Shown piece by piece: positions 33,210-42,647 of a DNA stretch of 64,000 bases. Source of the stretch: Solwaraspora sp. WMMA2065 (GTDB lineage Bacteria > Actinomycetota > Actinomycetes > Mycobacteriales > Micromonosporaceae); assembly GCF_030345075.1 (NCBI RefSeq), contig NZ_CP128361.1, forward strand, positions 2,542,001 to 2,606,000. The letters run 5' to 3'. The notes beneath the pieces were generated by a model. It did no database searches, was not told the DNA's origin, and worked only from the letters and a program-made list of their open reading frames with translations. Position 1 is the stretch's first letter. Each line of letters starts with the position of its first letter. Both the position numbers and the translations under genes were made by a program.

Positions 33210-34066
33210 GCGCACCGGCGGCCGGACCGGACCGGATCTGCGCGGTGATCCTCGCCGCCGGTGAAGGCCGCCGGCTGCGGCCGTTGACCGGTCTCGTCCC
33301 GAAGGCGCTCTGCCCGGTCGGGAACGTACCGCTGCTGGACCGGGCGCTCGCCCGGGTCGGTGCCCTCGGTTTCACCGGGCCGGCGGCGGTCGCGGTCAAC
33401 GCCTGCTACCTCGGCCGGCAGGTGGTGACCCAGGTCGGCGACCGGGCACAGCTGTCCGTGGAGCCAGGAGACCCGTTGGGCACCTCCGGCGGCGTCGGCC
33501 GGCTACGGGACTGGATCAGCGGTCGCGGCGTGCTGGTCGGCAACGTCGACGGCTATCTCGCCCATCCAGAGCTCGACCCTGGGCCGGACATCGCGGCGCT
33601 GCTCGACGGCTGGGACGGCGAGACCGTCCGGCTGCTCGGCCAGCGGTTCACCCACCCGGCCGCCCGGGGCGGCTTCGACGGGCACCGGTTCGCCGGCTTC
33701 TCGCTGCTGCCGTGGCGCTACGTCAGCGGTTTAGCGGCCACTCCCGGCGAACTGGTCCGTACCGTCTGGCGGCCGGCGGAGGCCGCCGGCGCGCTGCAGG
33801 TGATCAACTACTCGGGGACCTACCTGGACACCGGGACACCACCGGACTACCTCGCGGCCAATCTGCACGCGGCAGGTGGCCGGAGCCTCGTCGACCCGTC
33901 GGCCACGGTGACGGGCCCGGTCGACCGCTCCGTCGTCGGCGCCGACGCGGTGGTACGGGGGACGCTGGTCCGCTCGGTGGTGTGGCCCGGCGCACAGGTG
34001 CATACGGGGGAACGGCTGACTGACGCGATCCGGGTGGACAGCGATCTGACGGTGTCCGCCGGCTGA
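33206..34066 (+). CDS. Sugar-phosphate nucleotidyltransferase
   Basis: A 286-residue enzyme that would join a sugar 1-phosphate to a nucleotide. The signature ILAAGEGRRLRPLTGLVPKA near residue 13 holds the nucleotide loop and catalytic Arg/Lys; GNVDGYL carries the metal-binding Asp (position of the usual NGD); the C-terminal 60 residues show hexapeptide-like strands (DPSATVTGPVDRSVVGADAV), a short left-handed helix as in mannose-1-phosphate guanylyltransferases. The exact sugar is not decidable. The GTG start has AGGAG 5 nt upstream and overlaps the NUDIX stop. An upstream in-frame extension is antisense-like and rejected. Confidence 0.86.
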   Translation: MSAPAAGPDRICAVILAAGEGRRLRPLTGLVPKALCPVGNVPLLDRALARVGALGFTGPAAVAVNACYLGRQVVTQVGDRAQLSVEPGDPLGTSGGVGRLRDWISGRGVLVGNVDGYLAHPELDPGPDIAALLDGWDGETVRLLGQRFTHPAARGGFDGHRFAGFSLLPWRYVSGLAATPGELVRTVWRPAEAAGALQVINYSGTYLDTGTPPDYLAANLHAAGGRSLVDPSATVTGPVDRSVVGADAVVRGTLVRSVVWPGAQVHTGERLTDAIRVDSDLTVSAG

Positions 34067-34080
34067 GCACCCGGCTTGAG

Positions 34081-34086
34081 TAACAT
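34081..34086 (+). promoter_or_regulatory. -10 element upstream of the AsnC-domain gene
   Basis: TAACAT, predicting a start near 34093 and a 30-nt leader with GGAGG 6 nt before the GTG. Confidence 0.45.
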
Positions 34087-34121
34087 CGGCGGCGGACGCC
34101 GGTGAGAGACGGAGGACCTGC

Positions 34122-34409
34122 GTGATCACTGCCATCGTGTTGATCGACTGCGCCACGGACTCGATCCCGGAGGTGGCCGAGGCGCTCGCCGGTCTCGACG
34201 GGGTGAGCGAGGTCTACTCGGTGGCCGGGCACGTGGACCTGATCGCGATCGTCCGGGTGCGGGAGTTCGACCAGATCGCCGACGTGATCGCCGGACGGAT
34301 CTCGAAGGTTCCGGGGGTGCTCAACACCGAGTCGCACATCGCCTTCCGCGCCTACTCACAGCACGATCTGGAGGCGGCCTTCGCCATCGGGCTGGCCGAC
34401 GCGGACTGA
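34122..34409 (+). CDS. Stand-alone Lrp/AsnC ligand-binding (RAM) domain protein
   Basis: A 95-residue protein consisting only of the amino-acid-binding domain of Lrp/AsnC regulators, without the DNA-binding helix-turn-helix. It shows the alpha/beta plait: ITAIVLIDCATDSIPEVAEA, VSEVYSVAGHVDLIAIVRV with the Gly-His-Asp ligand loop, and VPGVLNTESHIAFRAY. Such proteins form decamers or heteromers with full Lrp proteins and sense small molecules. The GTG start has GGAGG 6 nt upstream. It ends ahead of a strong terminator. Confidence 0.87.
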   Translation: MITAIVLIDCATDSIPEVAEALAGLDGVSEVYSVAGHVDLIAIVRVREFDQIADVIAGRISKVPGVLNTESHIAFRAYSQHDLEAAFAIGLADAD

Positions 34410-34480
34410 CCGACGACAGCGCTGAGCCAACAGCGGGAACTGGCAGCTGCCGCAGGCAGAGCCGCCCAGGAGACATAACG

Positions 34481-34528
34481 ACGCGGCTGGTCGTCGGGGG
34501 CCACAGACCCACTGGCGACCAGCCGCGT
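34481..34528. terminator. Hairpin terminator between convergent genes
   Basis: Perfect 13-bp stem (34481-34493 with 34516-34528), 22-nt loop, between the AsnC-domain gene and the I36-type inhibitor gene; could serve both strands. Confidence 0.65.
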
Positions 34529-34558
34529 TACCGTTCGGTGTCTGACGTCGACTGCCCG

Positions 34559-34951
34559 TCAGCAGACGGGCGGTGAGGTCGACGGTGCCCAGCGGAACGA
34601 GGTGATCTGATCGTTCGCGAGCGGATCAACGTTGCCACCGCCGCTGTACGGCGGGACGAAGATGTACCAGTTGCCATCGTAGTTGAGGTCAGGATACAGG
34701 CAGACGCCCCGGGCGGAAGTGTTCCGGACCGAACTGATCTTGTCGTCGAAGCTCCATGCCCGTAGATCCGGCTGATTGCCGGTGTTGACCGATACCCAGA
34801 CCATCAGGCCGTTACCTCCGCTGTGCTCCCACATGCACATGGCGTTGGTCGGACAGTCCCAGTACGCGGCTTGCGCAGGCGACGGCGTCACGACTACCAG
34901 GGCCATGCTGGCGCCCATGGCCCACGTCAGCAACTTCCTTGCCAGCTTCAC
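34559..34951 (-). CDS. Secreted peptidase inhibitor, family I36 type
   Basis: A 130-residue exported protein. A signal peptide (MKLARKLLTWAMGASMALVV ... SPAQA) ends in an AQA-A cleavage site near residue 28. The mature part has four Cys (CPTNAMC, GVCLYPD, final C), and beta-strand features of the crystallin-like I36 family (SMPI-type metalloprotease inhibitors): MWEHSGGNGLMVW, LRAWSFDDKISSVRN, YDGNWYIFVPPYSGG. Inhibition of a secreted metalloprotease is the family role; the target is unknown. The GTG start follows GGAGGAGGAG at 4-6 nt. It stands alone with its own AT-rich promoter region, separate from the qcr genes. Confidence 0.82.
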   Translation of the reverse strand: MKLARKLLTWAMGASMALVVVTPSPAQAAYWDCPTNAMCMWEHSGGNGLMVWVSVNTGNQPDLRAWSFDDKISSVRNTSARGVCLYPDLNYDGNWYIFVPPYSGGGNVDPLANDQITSFRWAPSTSPPVC

Positions 34952-35117
34952 GTAGCTCCTCCTCCGAGCGACTACCTTGCGGTTGATCGATCACTGTCGA
35001 CCATGACGCTACGTCGAGAGGAAACCGTCACCAATGGATCACCGCAGTCTCTTAGGGATACCGCTACTACCGTGGCGACAGGGCTTGTGGGGGCGGCCGG
35101 TGCAGGTGTGAGATCAC

Positions 35118-35152
35118 AGAGGCGCCCGCCGATCTGCTCGGCGGACGCCTCT
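35118..35152. terminator. Hairpin terminator of the ctaE-qcrCAB genes
   Basis: 15-bp stem with one mismatch (35118-35132 with 35138-35152), 5-nt loop, 22 bp beyond the qcrB stop. Confidence 0.75.
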
Positions 35153-35174
35153 GTCAACTCCGGGTGCGCGGTGG

Positions 35175-36839
35175 TCAGCGGCTGCCGCTGCTGATCTCCT
35201 CGCGGTCGGCCGGCTGCTTCTCCTTGCCAGCCGACCGCAGTTCGGCCGGCTGTTCCTCGGCCGGGTCGATCGCCACATGCGCCGGCGGCGAAACCTGTGC
35301 CGGCTTCTCAATCGGGAAGAAGAAGCCCTTGACGGCCGGGCCGAGTGCGCCGAGCCGGTTCATCTTCTTGGGTACCACCCAGCCGACGTACTCCAGCTTG
35401 CCGTGGCCGTGCTCATCGGTCGGCCCGAGCGGCTGGTGCACCTCGACGAAGCGGCCGTCGGGCAGCCGGCGGATGATTCCGGTCTCGACGCCGTGCGCCA
35501 GCACCTCGCGGTCGTGCTGCTGCAGACCGAGGCAGATCCGGTAGGTCACGTAGTAGGCCAGCGGTGGCAGCAGGATCAATCCGATCCGACCGGCCCAGGT
35601 CATCGCGTTCAGGCTGATGAAGAACTTGTCGGCGAACACGTCGTTGCCGCCGGAGATGGTCAGCACGATGAAGAAGGTGACGGCCATGGCGCCGACGGCG
35701 GTACGGGCCGGCACGTCCCGGGGCCGCTGCAGCAGGTTGTGGCTGGCCTTGTCCTTCGTGTACCGCGCTTCGAGGAACGGGTACGCCAGGGAGAGCATGA
35801 CCAGGATGCCGGGCAGCACCACGGTCGGCCAGAACAGCGGCGGGATCACGTACCCGTCGCCGATCGGGATGGTCAGCTCCCAGGCTGGCATCAACCGGGT
35901 GGAGCCGTCCAGGAACATGACGTACCAGTCGGGCTGGCTCGCCGCCGAGACGACGGCGGCCTCGTACGGGCCGAACAGCCACACCGGGTTGATCTGGAAG
36001 ACCCCCGCCATCAGGGCGACCACCCCGAAGACGATCATGAAGAAGCCGCCCTGTTTGATCGCGTAGCGGGGGAACATCCGCTCACCGACCACGTTGTCGT
36101 TGGTCCGTCCCGGGCCGGCCCACTGGGTGTGCTTCTGCTTGAAGACCAGGCCGAGGTGTGCGCTGATCAGCGCCACCAGCAGACCGGGGATCAGCAGCAC
36201 GTGGGCGATGTAGAACCGGCTGATGATGATCGTGCCCGGGAACTCACCGCCGAAGATCGACGAGGTGACCCAGGACCCGATCACCGGGATGGACAGCATG
36301 ATCGCCGAGGCGATCCGCAGCCCGGTGCCGGACAGGCCGTCGTCGGGCAGCGAGTAGCCGGTGAAGCCGGCGAGGAAGCCGACCCAGAACAGCAGCGAGC
36401 CGATGATCCAGTTCGCCTCACGCGGCTTGCGGAACGCGCCGGTGAAGAACACCCGCAGCATGTGCACCACGATCGAGGCCATGAACAGCAGCGCCCCCCA
36501 GTGGTGCATCTGCCGCATGATCAGGCCGCCCCGGACGTCGAACGAGATGTCCAGCGTCGACGCGTACGCCGCCGACATGGGGATCCCGCGCAGCGGAGCG
36601 TAGCTGCCGTCGTAGACGACCTCCTCCATCGACGGGTCGAAGAAGAAGGTCAGGTAGACACCGGTGAGCAGTACGACGACGAACGAGAAGAGCGCGATCT
36701 CGCCGAGCAGGAACGACCAGTGGTCCGGGAAGACCTTGTTCAACAGCTTGCGTAGCGGGGTGGCTGCCTGGAACCGGTCGTCGAGCTGCCCGGCGGCCTG
36801 GCCGGGCAGCGCCCGGGCGTCGAACTTACGGCGTTTCAT
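35175..36839 (-). CDS. qcrB: Cytochrome bc1 complex cytochrome b subunit
   Basis: Quinol-oxidising membrane subunit of the actinobacterial bc1-aa3 supercomplex. The 554 residues include about eight to nine helices. The haem b ligands lie in [20 protein letters not shown] and the [20 protein letters not shown] helix, whose second His follows at once. The Qo motif is PDWY in place of PEWY. A soluble C-terminal extension of about 130 residues (from [14 protein letters not shown] on) is usual in actinobacteria. The ATG overlaps the qcrA stop (ATGA), so a longer in-frame extension into qcrA is rejected. Last gene of the block, before a terminator. Confidence 0.96.
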   Translation of the reverse strand: MKRRKFDARALPGQAAGQLDDRFQAATPLRKLLNKVFPDHWSFLLGEIALFSFVVVLLTGVYLTFFFDPSMEEVVYDGSYAPLRGIPMSAAYASTLDISFDVRGGLIMRQMHHWGALLFMASIVVHMLRVFFTGAFRKPREANWIIGSLLFWVGFLAGFTGYSLPDDGLSGTGLRIASAIMLSIPVIGSWVTSSIFGGEFPGTIIISRFYIAHVLLIPGLLVALISAHLGLVFKQKHTQWAGPGRTNDNVVGERMFPRYAIKQGGFFMIVFGVVALMAGVFQINPVWLFGPYEAAVVSAASQPDWYVMFLDGSTRLMPAWELTIPIGDGYVIPPLFWPTVVLPGILVMLSLAYPFLEARYTKDKASHNLLQRPRDVPARTAVGAMAVTFFIVLTISGGNDVFADKFFISLNAMTWAGRIGLILLPPLAYYVTYRICLGLQQHDREVLAHGVETGIIRRLPDGRFVEVHQPLGPTDEHGHGKLEYVGWVVPKKMNRLGALGPAVKGFFFPIEKPAQVSPPAHVAIDPAEEQPAELRSAGKEKQPADREEISSGSR

Positions 36840-37942
36840 GGCCGCTCCCAGAAGTCGGGTCCGACGATCTCGGTGTAGTCGGAGGTGGCGACGAAGAAGC
36901 CCTCGTCGTCGACGGAGATGGGCAGCTGCGGCAGCCGACGGCTGGCCGGGCCGAAGACCGGCTTGGCGTTGTCGGTGATCAGGAACTGCGACTGGTGGCA
37001 GGGGCAGAGCAGCCGGTTGGACTGCTGCTCGTACAGGCTCGCCGGGCAGCCCGCGTGGGTGCAGATCTTCGAGTACGCGATGTAGTTGCCCCACATGTAG
37101 TCGGGCTTGCCCGCCGCCTCGTTGTTCTCCCGGGCGGTCCGGGCGTCGTCCAGCCGCAGATGGATCAGCAGGGTCGGCGAGTCGGCGTACCGGTTGGTGT
37201 GCCCGCCGGGAACTCCGGGGAAGACCGTCATCTGACCACCGACGCTGACGTCAGCGGGCCGGATCGGTGAGCCGTCCTCCCTGGTCAGCCGGACCAGCTC
37301 GGTGCCGCCACCGACCGTCTCGACCGGCTCCCAGCCGGTGGTGGCCATCTGGTTGTCGGTGTGCGGATCCCGGATCAGACCGCCGACCAGCGGAGCGGCC
37401 GCGACTGCGGCGACCGGAGCCAACCCGGCCAGCAGCGACACCCCGAGCAGCGGCCGGCGCTTCACCCCGAGCTCGTCCACCATGTAGGTGAGCGTGCCGC
37501 CGGTGATCTTGCGGTCTTCCGGGCTGGACGGACCATCGTGCCGGTCCTGGATCGCCACCTCGTGGGGCAGCAGCTTCTTGCCCCAGGTGAGGATGCCGAC
37601 ACCGATGGCCAGCAGGGTCAGCCCGAGGCTGACGCCGAGCAGCGGGGTGTAGAACTTGCTGATCCCGGTGCCGAGTTCGTACTCCCAGGGCCACCAGATG
37701 TAGACCACCAGGAACGCGGTCGCGGTGAGCCCGGCGAGCAGGAACAGACCGGCGACGAACCGGCTGATCCGTCGCTCCGCCCTGGTGCCGGGCACCGGAA
37801 ATGGCGGCTCGTAGTGGACGATCTCGATGTCGTCGCGCCGGGCGCCCTCGCGCAGCACGTCGAACGGCGTCAGCCGTGGGTCGTCCAGGCTCACCGGCGC
37901 CGGCTGGCGGTGCTGGTGGGTGGTGTCGATGTCGGTGCTCAT
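36836..37942 (-). CDS. qcrA: Cytochrome bc1 complex Rieske iron-sulphur subunit
   Basis: Carries electrons from quinol to the dihaem cytochrome c. The 368-residue protein has three N-terminal helices (about residues 60-85, 95-125, 165-190), the actinobacterial form of the Rieske protein, rather than one. The 2Fe-2S ligands are CTHAGC and LCPCHQSQF near residue 300. It overlaps qcrC upstream and qcrB downstream by 4 nt each. The start [10 protein letters not shown] has a GGGGAAG just upstream and coincides with the qcrC stop. Confidence 0.96.
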   Translation of the reverse strand: MSTDIDTTHQHRQPAPVSLDDPRLTPFDVLREGARRDDIEIVHYEPPFPVPGTRAERRISRFVAGLFLLAGLTATAFLVVYIWWPWEYELGTGISKFYTPLLGVSLGLTLLAIGVGILTWGKKLLPHEVAIQDRHDGPSSPEDRKITGGTLTYMVDELGVKRRPLLGVSLLAGLAPVAAVAAAPLVGGLIRDPHTDNQMATTGWEPVETVGGGTELVRLTREDGSPIRPADVSVGGQMTVFPGVPGGHTNRYADSPTLLIHLRLDDARTARENNEAAGKPDYMWGNYIAYSKICTHAGCPASLYEQQSNRLLCPCHQSQFLITDNAKPVFGPASRRLPQLPISVDDEGFFVATSDYTEIVGPDFWERP

Positions 37943-38799
37943 GACTTCCCCGCAATCCACAGGCTGGCGAAGACCAGCGCGGTGATGCCGACCAGGAAGA
38001 TGGCGATGCCCTCGGTCACCGGACCGTACCGGCCGAGGTTGGCCAGCCCGCCGGGGTCACCGTCGGTCTTCAGCCCTTCCTGCACGAAGGCGATGATGTC
38101 GCGCTTCTGCTCGGGGGTGAGCTGGTTGTCCCCGAAGACCGGCATGTTCTGCGGACCGGTCAGCATGGCGGCGTACAGCTGCCGGTCGGTGGCCGGCTCC
38201 AGGCTCGGTGCGTACTTGCCGGAGGACAGCGCGCCGCCGCCGCCGCTGAAGGCGTGGCAGGACGAACAGTTGATCCGGTAGAGGTGACCGCCGACGGCGA
38301 TGTCACCGCCGGTACGCAGCATCTCGCCGTCCGGCAGCTGCGGGCCACCACCCAGCTCCTGGATGTACTGGCCGAGCTGGCGGATCTCCTCCTCGGTGAA
38401 GACCACCGGCTTGCGCTCGGCCTGGGCCTCCTGCCGGGCCATCGGCATCCGGCCCGTGCCGACCTGGAACTCCACCGACGCCGATCCGACACCGATCAGG
38501 CTGGGGCCGCGTCCCTCGACGCCCTGGGCGTTGCGCCCGTGGCAGGAGATGCAGCTCTGGTCGAACAGCGCCTTGCCGTCCTCGGCCGCCTGGGACAGCT
38601 GCGGGGTGTCCTGCGCCTGCAGGCCCGGAGCGAAGACGGTGTACGCACCGCCGGCCAGGAACAGCGCGGCGAGCAACCGGACCGCGGTGCCCAGCCGACG
38701 GCGGCCCCGGCCTCGCGGCGTGGCCCGCCCGCTGCGCAGCCGGGCGAGGAGACCGCGTCCACGGTCGGCTCGCCGGTCGGCGGGGGTGTCAGATGTCAT
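37939..38799 (-). CDS. qcrC: Cytochrome bc1 complex dihaem cytochrome c subunit
   Basis: Dihaem cytochrome c that links the bc1 complex directly to the aa3 oxidase in actinobacteria lacking soluble cytochrome c. Two haem sites are visible, CISCH (about residue 82) and CSSCH (about 177), with Met-bearing loops (GRMPMARQ, QNMPVFGDN). An N-terminal signal/anchor (LGTAVRLLAALFLAGGAYTV) and a C-terminal helix (IAIFLVGITALVFASLWIAG) hold it in the membrane. The length, 286, is normal. It lies 79 bp behind ctaE in the same direction. Confidence 0.96.
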   Translation of the reverse strand: MTSDTPADRRADRGRGLLARLRSGRATPRGRGRRRLGTAVRLLAALFLAGGAYTVFAPGLQAQDTPQLSQAAEDGKALFDQSCISCHGRNAQGVEGRGPSLIGVGSASVEFQVGTGRMPMARQEAQAERKPVVFTEEEIRQLGQYIQELGGGPQLPDGEMLRTGGDIAVGGHLYRINCSSCHAFSGGGGALSSGKYAPSLEPATDRQLYAAMLTGPQNMPVFGDNQLTPEQKRDIIAFVQEGLKTDGDPGGLANLGRYGPVTEGIAIFLVGITALVFASLWIAGKS

Positions 38800-38878
38800 T
38801 GACCTGAATCCTTGTCGGTTTTGCGACCTGCCTGGTCGGCACGACGCCGCACCATCACGGTGAGTGACCGCTTGATGA

Positions 38879-39478
38879 TCATTGCAGCCAGTAGATCATG
38901 AAGTAGAGGCCGATCCAGACCACGTCGACGAAGTGCCAGTAGTACGACACGACGATGGCCGAGGTGGCCTGCGCCGGGGTGAACCGCCCCATCGTGGTAC
39001 GGACCATGTAGATCAGAAAGGCGACCAGGCCGCCCGCCACGTGCAGGCCGTGGAAGCCGGTGGTGAGGTAGAACACCGAGCCGTACCCGTCGCCGTTGAT
39101 CTTGATGCCGTGGTGGACCAGCTCCCGGTACTCGTTGATCTGGCCGAGCAGGAAGATCAGGCCCATCACGAAGGTGATCGTGAACCACCGCCGCAGCGCG
39201 TGCACGTCTCCCCGCTCCGCGGCGAACACCCCGATCTGACAGGTGACCGAGGAGGCCACCAGGATCGCGGTGAAGACCGTCGCGTACGGGATGTTCAGCT
39301 GTGGGGTGTGCTCCTCCCACATGCTGTAGTCCGCCGCACGGATGGAGAAGTACATCGCGAACAGCGCCGCGAAGAACATCAGTTCGCTGGAGAGCCACAC
39401 GATCGTCCCGACGCTGACCATGTTCGGTCGGGTCAGCGAGTGGATCCGGCTCTTGTCAATCGCTGGGGCCGCAGTCAC
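38879..39478 (-). CDS. ctaE: Cytochrome c oxidase subunit III
   Basis: A 199-residue membrane subunit of aa3 oxidase with five predicted helices (the two-helix N-terminal part is absent, as in most actinobacteria). Typical segments: [40 protein letters not shown] and [20 protein letters not shown]. First gene of the block leading to qcrCAB. The GTG has no ribosome site; AATAAT lies 6 nt upstream on the same strand, so a leaderless start is likely. The other oxidase genes (ctaC, ctaF) are 3-5 kb to the right; ctaD is absent from the window. Confidence 0.95.
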   Translation of the reverse strand: MTAAPAIDKSRIHSLTRPNMVSVGTIVWLSSELMFFAALFAMYFSIRAADYSMWEEHTPQLNIPYATVFTAILVASSVTCQIGVFAAERGDVHALRRWFTITFVMGLIFLLGQINEYRELVHHGIKINGDGYGSVFYLTTGFHGLHVAGGLVAFLIYMVRTTMGRFTPAQATSAIVVSYYWHFVDVVWIGLYFMIYWLQ

Positions 39479-39573
39479 GCGGTCATTATTGCTGCCGGTC
39501 AGTGCCCACGGACGGCGGGGTGGCAAACCCGACCCGCCGGTGGGCCGGATAACGTCGACCGGGGCCGCTGGCC

Positions 39574-39579
39574 TAGCCT
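39574..39579 (+). promoter_or_regulatory. -10 element, leaderless oxidase assembly gene
   Basis: TAGCCT, exactly 6 nt before the GTG at 39586, without a ribosome site. Confidence 0.55.
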
Positions 39580-39585
39580 CGTCAT

Positions 39586-40491
39586 GTGGCAGATGTCGCT
39601 GCGATCGCCGTCCCGCCGTTCACGGTCTCGGCCCTGTTCACCGAGATCCAGCTGACCAGTTGGCTGGCGCTGACACTCGTCGTGGCCGCCGGCCTCTACC
39701 TGTACGGGGTGCACCGGCTACGACTGCGCGGCGACCGCTGGCCTGTGTCACGCACCGTACTGTTCCTCGGCCCCGGACTGGGTGGCATCGCCGCCGTCAC
39801 GGTGAGCGGACTCGGCGCCTACGACACCACGCTGCTGTCGGTGCACATGGTCCAGCACATGGTGCTGTCGATGATCGCGCCGATCTTCCTCGCGCTGGGT
39901 GCACCGGTCACCCTGGCGCTGCGCACCCTGCCTGGCGACCCGCGGCGCCGCCTGCTCGCCGTCCTGCACAGCAGGTACGCCCGGGTGGTCACCTTTCCGC
40001 TGGTCGCCTTCGGCGTGTTCGTGATCAACCCATTTGTGCTGTATTTCACTGATCTGTACCGGTTGACCCTGGAGAGCAGCCTCGCCCACGAGTTCGTCCA
40101 CGCCCACTTCATCATGACCGGCTGCCTGTTCTTCTGGCCGCTGGTCGGGCTCGACCCGCTGCCCGGCCGCTGGCCGTACCCGGCCCGGGCGCTGCTGATG
40201 GTGCTCTCCGTGCCGTTCCACACCGTGCTCGGGCTCACCGTCATGCAGAGCAGCACCCTGTTCGGTGGCGACTGGTACCCGTCGCTCGGGCTGACCTGGG
40301 CCGACCCGTGGGCCGACCAGGAGGTGGCCGGCGGCATCCTGTGGGCCGGCGGGGAGTTCGTCAGCGTCACCATGCTCGCCGTGCTGGTGGTGCAGTGGAT
40401 GCGCCAGTCCGAGCGGGAGGCCCGGCGCATCGACCGGGAACTGGACCGTCAGGAGGCGCGACAGGCCCGCGCGGTGGCCGCCGCCGACTGA
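39586..40491 (+). CDS. Cytochrome c oxidase assembly protein, CtaG/caa3 type
   Basis: A 301-residue membrane protein with seven or so helices (for example [40 protein letters not shown]). The conserved His-bearing segments of the CtaG_2 family are visible: [40 protein letters not shown] and [12 protein letters not shown], suitable for binding copper. Delivery of copper to the oxidase is the expected role, which fits its place divergent from ctaE. The C-terminus ends in a charged helix ([19 protein letters not shown]). Confidence 0.9.
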   Translation: MADVAAIAVPPFTVSALFTEIQLTSWLALTLVVAAGLYLYGVHRLRLRGDRWPVSRTVLFLGPGLGGIAAVTVSGLGAYDTTLLSVHMVQHMVLSMIAPIFLALGAPVTLALRTLPGDPRRRLLAVLHSRYARVVTFPLVAFGVFVINPFVLYFTDLYRLTLESSLAHEFVHAHFIMTGCLFFWPLVGLDPLPGRWPYPARALLMVLSVPFHTVLGLTVMQSSTLFGGDWYPSLGLTWADPWADQEVAGGILWAGGEFVSVTMLAVLVVQWMRQSEREARRIDRELDRQEARQARAVAAAD

Positions 40492-40522
40492 CCCGCTCGC
40501 CGGACGCGACGCGGTCGGACGG

Positions 40523-40528
40523 TACGAT
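40523..40528 (+). promoter_or_regulatory. -10 element upstream of the receiver-like gene
   Basis: TACGAT, predicting a start about 10 nt on and a leader of some 30 nt before the ATG at 40565. Confidence 0.45.
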
Positions 40529-40564
40529 CAGCGCGCAGCTACGAGGTGGGAGTCGAGCGAGAAA

Positions 40565-40972
40565 ATGACCGAGCGCGTGCACACCGTCCTGCTCTACAGC
40601 GACGACCCGCAGGTACGGGACCGGATGCGGCTGGCCGTCGGCACCCGCCCCGCCACCGACCTGACCGTCGAGTTCGTCGAGGCGTCCGACTACGCCGGCT
40701 GCGTCCGGCTGGTTGACGAGTACGAGATCGACCTGATGCTGCTCGACGGTGAGGCCACCCCCGGCGGAGGGCTCGGCATCGCCCGACAGATCAAGGACGA
40801 CCGCGCCGACGCGCCGCCGACCTGCGTGGTGATCGCCCGCGCCGCCGACCGCTGGCTGGCCTCGTTCGCCGAGGTCGACGCCACCCTGATGCACCCGCTC
40901 GACCCGGTGACCACCGGCCAGACCGTCGCCGGCATGCTGCGCGGCCGGTCCGGCAAGCTGCCCGCCGCCTGA
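40565..40972 (+). CDS. Orphan receiver-like protein, atypical
   Basis: A 135-residue single-domain protein with the CheY-type fold and no output domain. It keeps an acidic pair (LLYSDDPQV) and an Asp at the phospho-acceptor place (LMLLDGEATPGGG), but the strand-5 Lys-Pro is replaced by MHPLDP and the Thr/Ser position reads VIARAAD. Loss of the Lys suggests altered or absent phosphorylation switching. No kinase gene is adjacent. It stands between the oxidase assembly gene and trpD; a similar small receiver-like gene is recalled in this place in other actinomycetes. Confidence 0.8.
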   Translation: MTERVHTVLLYSDDPQVRDRMRLAVGTRPATDLTVEFVEASDYAGCVRLVDEYEIDLMLLDGEATPGGGLGIARQIKDDRADAPPTCVVIARAADRWLASFAEVDATLMHPLDPVTTGQTVAGMLRGRSGKLPAA

Positions 40973-41062
40973 CCCACCCCTGCACCGGGCCGCACCGTCC
41001 ACGTTCCGCCGCCCCGCCCCGCACCGCATCACGCACGCCCCATCGCACCTGGGAGAGACCCC

Positions 41063-42145
41063 ATGGGTGAACGGTCCTGGCCGAATCTGCTCAGTGCGCT
41101 GCTCGCTGGCGAGCAGCTCTCCACCGCCGACACCACCTGGGCGATGGGCGAGATCATGACGGGCTCCGCCACGCCCGCGCAGATCGCCGGCTTCGCCGTC
41201 GCGCTGCGGGCCAAGGGCGAGACGTCGGCCGAACTGGTCGGGCTGGTGGAGGCGATGATCGCCAACGCGGTGCCGGTCGGTCTGCCGGACGGGCTACGCG
41301 CGGAGACGGTGGACGTCGTCGGCACCGGCGGCGATCGGGCCCACACGGTGAACATCTCCACCATGGCGGCGATCGTGGTGGCCGCGGCCGGTGCCCGGGT
41401 GGTCAAGCACGGCAACCGGGCGGCCTCGTCGTCGTGCGGCGCCGCCGACCTGCTGGAGCACTTCGGCATCCCGCTCGACCTGGGGCCCGATGGTGTGGCC
41501 CGGTGCGTGGCCGAGGTCGGCATCGGTTTCTGCTTTGCCGCCCGGTACCACCCGGGAATGCGGCACACCGGGACGACCCGGCGGGAGATCGGCGTACCGA
41601 CCGTGTTCAATTTCCTCGGCCCGCTGACCAACCCGGCCCGGCCCCGGGCCGGGGCGATCGGCTGTTTCGACACCCGGATGGCGCCGGTGATGGCGCAGGT
41701 GTTCGCCAGCCGGGGCGACACCGCACTGGTGATGCGGGGTGAGGACGGGCTGGACGAGCTCAGCACCGCCGCCCCGACCAGGGTCTGGTTCGCCGCCGAC
41801 GGCGTGGTGCGCGCGATGGTCGTGGACGCCGCCGAGGACCTGGGGGTTGCCCGCAGCGCCCCCGGCGATCTCCGGGGCGGGGACGCCGGCTTCAACGCCG
41901 ATGTCACCCGCCGGCTGCTCGCCGGACGGACCGGTCCGGTCCGGGACGCGGTGCTGGCCAACGCCGCAGCGGCGCTGACCGCTCAGGCGGTACAGACCGG
42001 CGCCGCGCCGGCTGACGAGTTGCTGGAGACGATGCGGGCGCAGCTGGGCCGGGCCGCCGAGGCGGTGGACAGCGGCGCGGCCGCCACACTGCTGGACCGG
42101 TGGGTGCAGGTGGCCCAGTCGGCTGCGGGTACCACCGCCGGCTGA
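41063..42145 (+). CDS. trpD: Anthranilate phosphoribosyltransferase
   Basis: Second step of tryptophan synthesis, transferring phosphoribose from PRPP to anthranilate. The 360-residue length is normal. The PRPP/metal sites are visible: [18 protein letters not shown] (GTGGD and NIST), [17 protein letters not shown] (KHGNR), the [19 protein letters not shown] loop and GEDGLDELS with the Mg-binding Asp-Glu. GGGAGA lies about 7 nt ahead of the ATG. It stands apart from other trp genes, as recalled for actinobacteria where trpD neighbours the cytochrome genes. A glycosyltransferase relic follows directly behind its stop. Confidence 0.96.
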   Translation: MGERSWPNLLSALLAGEQLSTADTTWAMGEIMTGSATPAQIAGFAVALRAKGETSAELVGLVEAMIANAVPVGLPDGLRAETVDVVGTGGDRAHTVNISTMAAIVVAAAGARVVKHGNRAASSSCGAADLLEHFGIPLDLGPDGVARCVAEVGIGFCFAARYHPGMRHTGTTRREIGVPTVFNFLGPLTNPARPRAGAIGCFDTRMAPVMAQVFASRGDTALVMRGEDGLDELSTAAPTRVWFAADGVVRAMVVDAAEDLGVARSAPGDLRGGDAGFNADVTRRLLAGRTGPVRDAVLANAAAALTAQAVQTGAAPADELLETMRAQLGRAAEAVDSGAAATLLDRWVQVAQSAAGTTAG

Positions 42146-42580
42146 CCGCCCGCTGCGACTCCTGTCGTCCACGCGCCCCGGGCCACCGCGCTGTTGCAGG
42201 ACCCGACCTCGCTGCGGGACTGGTACAAGCAGAATCTGCGCTGGCTCTGGGGCACCTTCCGGGGCATCCTCGGTCACCGGGTGGGGCGGCAGGTCAGCAC
42301 CTTCGACTACGCGTACCTGCTGCTGATCCTGCGCTGGGTGCTGTCCGCCTGGCGGCTACACCACCGGCAGCTGCTGCTCCTGCTCCCGCTGATCATGGTC
42401 GCCGACGTGACCTACCGGGTGATCTTCGTCCACGCGGCGGTCAAGGCCGTCCGCCAACCCACCGTCGACCGCTGTGTCTGGTCCTCGCCGGAGCGGATCG
42501 GCACCCCGGTAGCTGTCGGCGGCGCCCCGACAGCCGTCGCCGGCTGGGGCGCCAAGCTGCGCCGCCGCAACAGCCGGTGA
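42146..42580 (+). pseudogene. C-terminal relic of a family 2 glycosyltransferase
   Basis: The 145 codons behind the trpD stop, in the same frame as trpD, read as the end of a processive GT2 enzyme (hyaluronan/PNAG synthase-like): VVHAPRATALLQDPTSLRD, then WYKQNLRWLWGTFRGILGHR (the QxxRW-type motif), then two hydrophobic helices (YLLLILRW, LLLLLPLIMVADVTYRVIF). No ATG or GTG precedes the homologous part and the entire catalytic N-terminus is missing, so it is best read as a decayed fragment. A TTG at 42194 could in theory start a 128-residue membrane protein, but no ribosome site supports it. Confidence 0.7.
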
Positions 42581-42614
42581 CGGTCGGCCGGCTCAGCCGA
42601 CGCCGGCGACGAAC

Positions 42615-42647
42615 CGGCTCAGTGCTCGGCCCGGCTCAGTGCTCGGC
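42615..42647. repeat. 16-nt tandem duplication at the ctaF 3' end
   Basis: CGGCTCAGTGCTCGGC occurs at 42615-42630 and 42632-42647. The second copy includes the ctaF stop codon, so the terminal codons are duplicated just outside the gene. Confidence 0.75.

Noticed and set aside
35277-36755. Rightward 492-codon open frame over qcrB
   Set aside because: Antisense to a textbook cytochrome b gene.
40973-41062. Trp attenuator before trpD
   Set aside because: No short Trp-rich leader ORF or paired hairpins in this 90-bp gap.
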